A DNA stretch of 64,000 bases, taken from Neisseriales bacterium. Lineage in GTDB: Bacteria; Pseudomonadota; Gammaproteobacteria; Burkholderiales; UBA11063. Of the stretch, positions 60,165 through 64,000 are shown in pieces. The notes below the pieces were generated by a model. The model was not told the DNA's origin and searched no databases. It worked only from the letters and a program-made list of their open reading frames with translations. The DNA is taken from NCBI GenBank assembly GCA_008017155.1, contig SSGX01000018.1, positions 1-64,000 of the forward strand, given 5' to 3'. The position numbers were made by a program, and so were the translations under genes. Within the stretch, counting starts at the first letter, position 1, and each line of letters opens with the position of its first letter.

Positions 60165-60514
60165 AACAACGTCGGGTATTAAGCGCTGGCTACGGTTTGA
60201 ACGGATGGTTACAGCAGAGAATAACGGCATTAATAATGTTGGTAGGTATTATTGTTGTATTTGCTTTTTTGCTTTTGGCAAATAAAGTAGTTGGTTCAAG
60301 TTTTGTAAGCTGGCAGCAGTTTTTTGGCTTTACGTTTGTAAAGGTTTTTATGCAAGTTGTCATTTTGGCTGTGATATTGCATGCTTGGATTGGTATTCGT
60401 GACCTCTGGATGGATTATGTTAAATCAATGGGTCTACGCCTTACACTACATACTTTGACGGTGTTGTGGTTGCTAGGTAGTTTGATTTACTCTGTGAAAA
60501 TTCTTTGGGCATAG
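60158..60514 (+). CDS. sdhD: Succinate dehydrogenase membrane anchor subunit
   Basis: 118 residues with three membrane helices. ILHAWIGIRDLWMDYVK contains the second heme-ligand region and the Asp-Tyr of the quinone pocket. Its ATG overlaps the sdhC stop by 7 bases, so the two membrane subunits are translationally coupled. Confidence 0.95.
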   Translation: MVKQRRVLSAGYGLNGWLQQRITALIMLVGIIVVFAFLLLANKVVGSSFVSWQQFFGFTFVKVFMQVVILAVILHAWIGIRDLWMDYVKSMGLRLTLHTLTVLWLLGSLIYSVKILWA

Positions 60515-60528
60515 AAAAGGATAATTAG

Positions 60529-62280
60529 ATGAGTGTTCCTGTATTAAAATTTGATGCCGTAGTAGTTGGTGGTGGTGGAGCTGGTTTACGTGCTGCGTTA
60601 CAATTATCTGAAGCTGGGGTGAAAACGGTAGTGTTATCAAAAGTGTTTCCTACTCGGTCACACACAGCTGCTGCACAAGGTGGGATTTCAGCCTCTTTCG
60701 GTAATTCTGAAGAAGATAACTGGCATTGGCATATGTATGATACGGTAAAAGGTGCCGATTGGCTTGGTGATCAGGATGCAATTGAGTTCATGTGTAAGCA
60801 TGCAACAGATGCGGTTGCAGAGCTTGAGCATTATGGTATGCCATTTGACCGTTTGGAGAATGGTAAGATCTACCAACGTCCGTTTGGTGGTCATATGGCT
60901 GAATTTGGTAAGAAACCAGTTCGTCGTGCTTGTGCTGTAGCTGATCGTACTGGACATGCGATGCTACATGCTTTATATCAACGTAACGTTAAACTGCAAA
61001 CTCATTTTTTTGTTGAATGGATGGCATTAGACCTTATCCGTGATAAAGATGGTGATGTAGTGGGTGTTACCGCATTAGAAATGGAAACTGGGCAGGTTTA
61101 TATTATTCATGCCAAAGCAGTTTTATTTGCAACCGGTGGTGCAGGGCGTATTTATCAAGCATCAACTAATGCATTTATCAATACTGGTGATGGTGTTGGT
61201 ATGGCTTTACGTGCTGGTTTACCAGTTGAAGATATTGAATTTTGGCAATTCCATCCAACGGGTTTAGCTGGTGCTGGAGTGTTAATTACTGAAGGTGTAC
61301 GTGGTGAAGGTGGTTATCTTTTAAATGATAAAGGTGAGCGCTTCATGGAACGTTATGCACCTACAGCTAAAGATTTGGCTTCGCGTGATGTTGTTTCACG
61401 CGCAATGCAGGTCGAGATTAACGAAGGTCGCGGTTGTGGTAAGAATAAAGATCATGTATTGTTGAAGCTTGATCATTTGGGTGCTGAGGTTATTGATCAG
61501 CGTTTGCCGGGTATCCGAGAGATTTCGATTCAATTCCTAGGTATTGATCCAGTTAAACAGCCAATTCCAGTTGTGCCGACTTGCCATTATATGATGGGTG
61601 GAATTCCTACTAATTATAAAGGTGAAGTATTAGACGGCGTAGATGAGAAGATTGTAAAAGGTTTTTATGCCGCTGGTGAGTGTGCGTGTGCTTCAGTGCA
61701 TGGTGCAAATCGCTTAGGTACTAACTCGCTATTAGACTTGGTAGTGTTTGGTAAATCGGCAGGTAATAGTGTAATTGAATTTGTAAAAACTCTTGATGAG
61801 CCAAAACCTTTACCTGAAAATGCTGCAGAGTTTACATTGGCACGATTGGCTAAATTAGAAGCAAACACTGGCGATAAATTAGCTGATGTACGTCATGATA
61901 TGCAAGTATGTATGCAACAGCATGCTTCAGTATTCAGAACGCAAAAGGTTTTGGATGAAGGAGTTGAAAAGATTCTTGAGATTTATAAACGTGCCCAAAA
62001 TGTTGGTGTAAATGATAAGTCAAAAGTCTTTAATACTGCACGAGTAGAAGCTCTTGAGTTTTTGAATACAATTGAAGTTGCAGTTGCAACTATGGTTGCT
62101 GCTCGTGAACGTACCGAGTCACGTGGAGCACATGCTCGTGAGGATTATCCAGATCGTAATGATGAAAAGTGGATGAAACACACACTATATTATAGCAATG
62201 GTAATCGTTTGGAGTATAAAGAAGTTCATACTAAACCATTGACTGTAGATTATATTCCGCCTGCAAAACGGGTATACTAG
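60529..62280 (+). CDS. sdhA: Succinate dehydrogenase flavoprotein subunit
   Basis: 583 residues. The dinucleotide fold VVVGGGGAGLRAAL (11-24) is followed by RSHTAAAQGG with His45, the site of covalent FAD attachment. HPTGLAGAGVLITEGVRGEGG and the late HGANRLGTNSLLDLVVFG complete the active site and flavin pocket. It oxidises succinate to fumarate in the TCA cycle and respiratory chain. The covalent flavin normally needs SdhE, encoded downstream. AAAAGGA precedes the ATG. Confidence 0.97.
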   Translation: MSVPVLKFDAVVVGGGGAGLRAALQLSEAGVKTVVLSKVFPTRSHTAAAQGGISASFGNSEEDNWHWHMYDTVKGADWLGDQDAIEFMCKHATDAVAELEHYGMPFDRLENGKIYQRPFGGHMAEFGKKPVRRACAVADRTGHAMLHALYQRNVKLQTHFFVEWMALDLIRDKDGDVVGVTALEMETGQVYIIHAKAVLFATGGAGRIYQASTNAFINTGDGVGMALRAGLPVEDIEFWQFHPTGLAGAGVLITEGVRGEGGYLLNDKGERFMERYAPTAKDLASRDVVSRAMQVEINEGRGCGKNKDHVLLKLDHLGAEVIDQRLPGIREISIQFLGIDPVKQPIPVVPTCHYMMGGIPTNYKGEVLDGVDEKIVKGFYAAGECACASVHGANRLGTNSLLDLVVFGKSAGNSVIEFVKTLDEPKPLPENAAEFTLARLAKLEANTGDKLADVRHDMQVCMQQHASVFRTQKVLDEGVEKILEIYKRAQNVGVNDKSKVFNTARVEALEFLNTIEVAVATMVAARERTESRGAHAREDYPDRNDEKWMKHTLYYSNGNRLEYKEVHTKPLTVDYIPPAKRVY

Positions 62281-62289
62281 GAGAATATG

Positions 62290-63000
62290 ATGTCTAAAAA
62301 AATGAAATTTTCAATTTATCGTTATAATCCTGAAGTTGATAAAAAGCCTTATTATAAAGACTATGAGGTTGAATTAGGTGATCAGGATAAAAAACTATTG
62401 AATGCTTTAGTAAAGATTAAAGAGCAGCTTGATGATTCAGTTTCTTTCCGCCGTTCATGTCGTGAGGGTGTTTGTGGCTCTGATGCTATGAATATCAATG
62501 GTCGTAACGGTTTGGCATGTTTAACTGATTTAGAAGGTTTAAAAGAACCTGTAGTTTTAAATCCAATTCCTGGGTTGCCAGTGGTTCGTGATTTAATTGT
62601 TGATATGACGCAATTCTTTCACCAGTACAATTCAATTAAACCATATGTGATTGATGAACGTCCAATGCCTGAAAAGGAAAGGTTACAATCACCTGAAGAT
62701 CGTAAGGAGTTGGATGGGGTTATTGAGTGTATTTTATGTGCTTGTTGTTCAACTTCATGCCCATCATTTTGGTGGAACCCTGATAAGTTTCTTGGTCCAG
62801 CAGCACTATTGCATGCTTATCGCTTTTTGGCTGATAGTCGTGATCAGGCAACAAATGAGCGCTTAAATGATTTAAATGATCCATATCGTTTATTCCGTTG
62901 TCACACAATTATGAATTGTGTTGATGTATGTCCTAAGCACTTGAATCCGACAAAAGCTATTGGTAAAATCAAAGAAATGATGGTTGCACGTATTGCTTAG
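62290..63000 (+). CDS. sdhB: Succinate dehydrogenase iron-sulfur subunit
   Basis: 236 residues from the second of two ATG codons (62287/62290), which is better spaced from AGGAG. Ligands for all three clusters are visible: CREGVCGSDAM...C for [2Fe-2S], CILCACCSTSCPSFWW for [4Fe-4S], and CHTIMNCVDVCPKHLNPT for [3Fe-4S]. It carries electrons from the SdhA flavin to the SdhCD quinone site. Confidence 0.97.
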   Translation: MSKKMKFSIYRYNPEVDKKPYYKDYEVELGDQDKKLLNALVKIKEQLDDSVSFRRSCREGVCGSDAMNINGRNGLACLTDLEGLKEPVVLNPIPGLPVVRDLIVDMTQFFHQYNSIKPYVIDERPMPEKERLQSPEDRKELDGVIECILCACCSTSCPSFWWNPDKFLGPAALLHAYRFLADSRDQATNERLNDLNDPYRLFRCHTIMNCVDVCPKHLNPTKAIGKIKEMMVARIA

Positions 63001-63051
63001 ATTAAATGAGTGTATTTTTATAGTTGTGTTTTTTAGGCTATTGTGAAAGTC

Positions 63052-63312
63052 ATGGATTATATATCTATTGAGAAAATGAAATGGCGTTCGCGTCGGTCAA
63101 TTCTGGAACTTGATCTTTTTTTTGAGCGCTTTATTAATGAAGGCAAGTTTGCCCGAATGGATGAAGTGCAACTTGGTTACTATCAACAGTTACTTGAGTT
63201 TGAGGATGGTGATCTATTGCAGCTTTTTCAGGGGAAGGTCAGATTGACTGATCCTCTATTCCAGAAGTTAATTGATGAAATAGCTCAGGTTGATTTTTAT
63301 AAGGAAAGTACT
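63052..63312 (+). CDS. sdhE: SdhE-type FAD assembly factor, no stop before gltA
   Basis: An 87-codon segment with the SdhE fold: MKWRSRRSILELDLFFERFINEG, then LGYYQQLLEFEDGDLLQLF. SdhE attaches FAD to SdhA; its key R-G-x-x-E motif is here R-S-I-L-E, with Gly replaced by Ser. The frame contains no stop codon and runs on into gltA, which starts at 63313 with its own AAGGA site. One extra T in the T5 run at 63294-63298 would create a TAA just before that site. A GTG at 63043 is an alternative start. The position between sdhB and gltA is standard. Confidence 0.8.
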
Positions 63313-64000
63313 ATGACAGATGTTAATGAAAATAAGGTTGAAGTTCAGAATCAACGCGTAGTTAAGGTTGACTTTGGCAATGGACAAACTGCTGAATATC
63401 CTATTTATAAAGCAACTATAGGGCAAGATGTAGTTGATTTTCGTACCTTTGGTAAATCTGGATTCTGGAGCTACGATCCAGCATTCTTGGCGACAGCAGC
63501 TTGTGAATCGAAAATTACTTATATTGATGGTGATAAAGGTCAGTTATTTTATCGTGGTTACCCGATTGAGCAACTTGCTGAACATTCAACTCATCTTGAG
63601 GGTGCTTATACACTACTAAATGGTGAATTGCCAACAAAAGCACAAAAAGAAGAGTTTGAAACATCTGTTCGCTATCATACTATGGTACATGATCAGTTTT
63701 TAAGTTTCTTCAAAGGGTTCCGTCGTGATTCACATCCGATGGCAATGCTTGCAGGTGCAGTTAGTGCCATGGCTGCATTTTATCCAGAAGCATTTGATTT
63801 CAAAAACGCTGATCACCGCAAGATTGCTATTGTGCGATTGATTGCAAAAATGCCAACAATTGTAGCGATGTGTTATCGTTATGGTCAAGGATTACCATTT
63901 ATGTATCCACGTAATGATCTTGACTATTCGTCAAATTTCTTATATATGATGTTCGCTACTCCATGTGAACCATATGTACCAAATCCAGTAATTGCTAAAG
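63313..64000 (+). CDS. gltA: Citrate synthase, type II (5' part; runs off the window)
   Basis: The first 229 codons of a hexameric, Gram-negative-type citrate synthase. Recognisable segments: GQDVVDFRTFGKSGFWSYDPAF, ACESKITYIDGDKGQLFYRGYPIEQLA, FRRDSHPMAMLAG and MPTIVAMCYRYGQGLPFMYPRNDLDY. It joins acetyl-CoA and oxaloacetate in the TCA cycle. The catalytic His and Asp lie beyond the window. AAGGA at 63301, 7 bases before the ATG, allows independent initiation although the upstream sdhE frame is open into it. Confidence 0.95.
   Translation, partial: MTDVNENKVEVQNQRVVKVDFGNGQTAEYPIYKATIGQDVVDFRTFGKSGFWSYDPAFLATAACESKITYIDGDKGQLFYRGYPIEQLAEHSTHLEGAYTLLNGELPTKAQKEEFETSVRYHTMVHDQFLSFFKGFRRDSHPMAMLAGAVSAMAAFYPEAFDFKNADHRKIAIVRLIAKMPTIVAMCYRYGQGLPFMYPRNDLDYSSNFLYMMFATPCEPYVPNPVIAK

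Overview
The window is AT-rich chromosomal DNA from a Gram-negative bacterium. The main clue to its identity is the run sdhC-sdhD-sdhA-sdhB-sdhE-gltA at the right end, an order typical of Betaproteobacteria, Neisseriales in particular. Together with the low GC and the many secreted lipoproteins, this suggests a low-GC Neisseriales-like organism. That assignment is inference; there is no rRNA or tRNA gene in the window to test it.

Layout. 1-470: the tail of an IS3-type transposase abutting a beheaded GAF-type methionine sulfoxide reductase gene. 0.5-6.1 kb: a drug-efflux-type MFS, a DUF3313 lipoprotein, an ankyrin protein, a GNAT acetyltransferase, a Cys-patterned beta-propeller and a D-threonine-aldolase-like enzyme. 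6.1-16.2 kb: a trypsin-like lipoprotein, an unrecognised lipoprotein, a frameshifted class D beta-lactamase, a NYN/LOTUS protein, a DUF2971 protein, dihydroorotase and two hydrolases. 16.3-24.6 kb: a small secreted protein behind a structured leader, two inverted guanine-deaminase paralogues, three LysR regulators, and a TPM/lemA pair with lemA frameshifted. 24.8-39.1 kb: a secretome island with two GH18 chitinase-like lipoproteins, cyanovirin-N-like domain proteins, large orphan lipoproteins and small secreted proteins, littered with MITEs and gene fragments. 39.4-50.4 kb: several MFS transporters, a FAD oxidase, a fourth LysR, a thaumatin-like lipoprotein, a LysE exporter and a MarC protein. 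50.6-59.6 kb: a very large lipoprotein, a choloylglycine-hydrolase-like amidase, murQ, an alpha/beta hydrolase and a modular GH18 chitinase. 59.7-64 kb: succinate dehydrogenase, sdhE and the start of citrate synthase.

How it fits together. Nine secreted products carry a lipobox followed by a Ser/Asn/Gly-rich tether, seven of them starting Cys-Asn, and many look like enzymes or binding proteins for outside polymers (chitin, protein, glycans). With murQ and the many exporters this fits an organism that degrades environmental or microbial cell-wall polymers. Six promoters, spread over 26 kb, share a TGCATAAT-N-ATTATGCA-type palindrome, a second CTATTC box exactly 16 bp from its centre in five of the six, and a -10 box 41-46 bp away. 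This looks like one activator-dependent regulon, plausibly run by one of the four LysR proteins here.

Three families of MITE-like repeats are present (about 146 bp x3, about 140 bp x2, 258 bp x1 with a 5-bp target duplication). The beta-lactamase and lemA genes are each broken by a frameshift that one added homopolymer base would repair. One added base in a third homopolymer run would restore a stop between sdhE and gltA, which are otherwise open in one frame.
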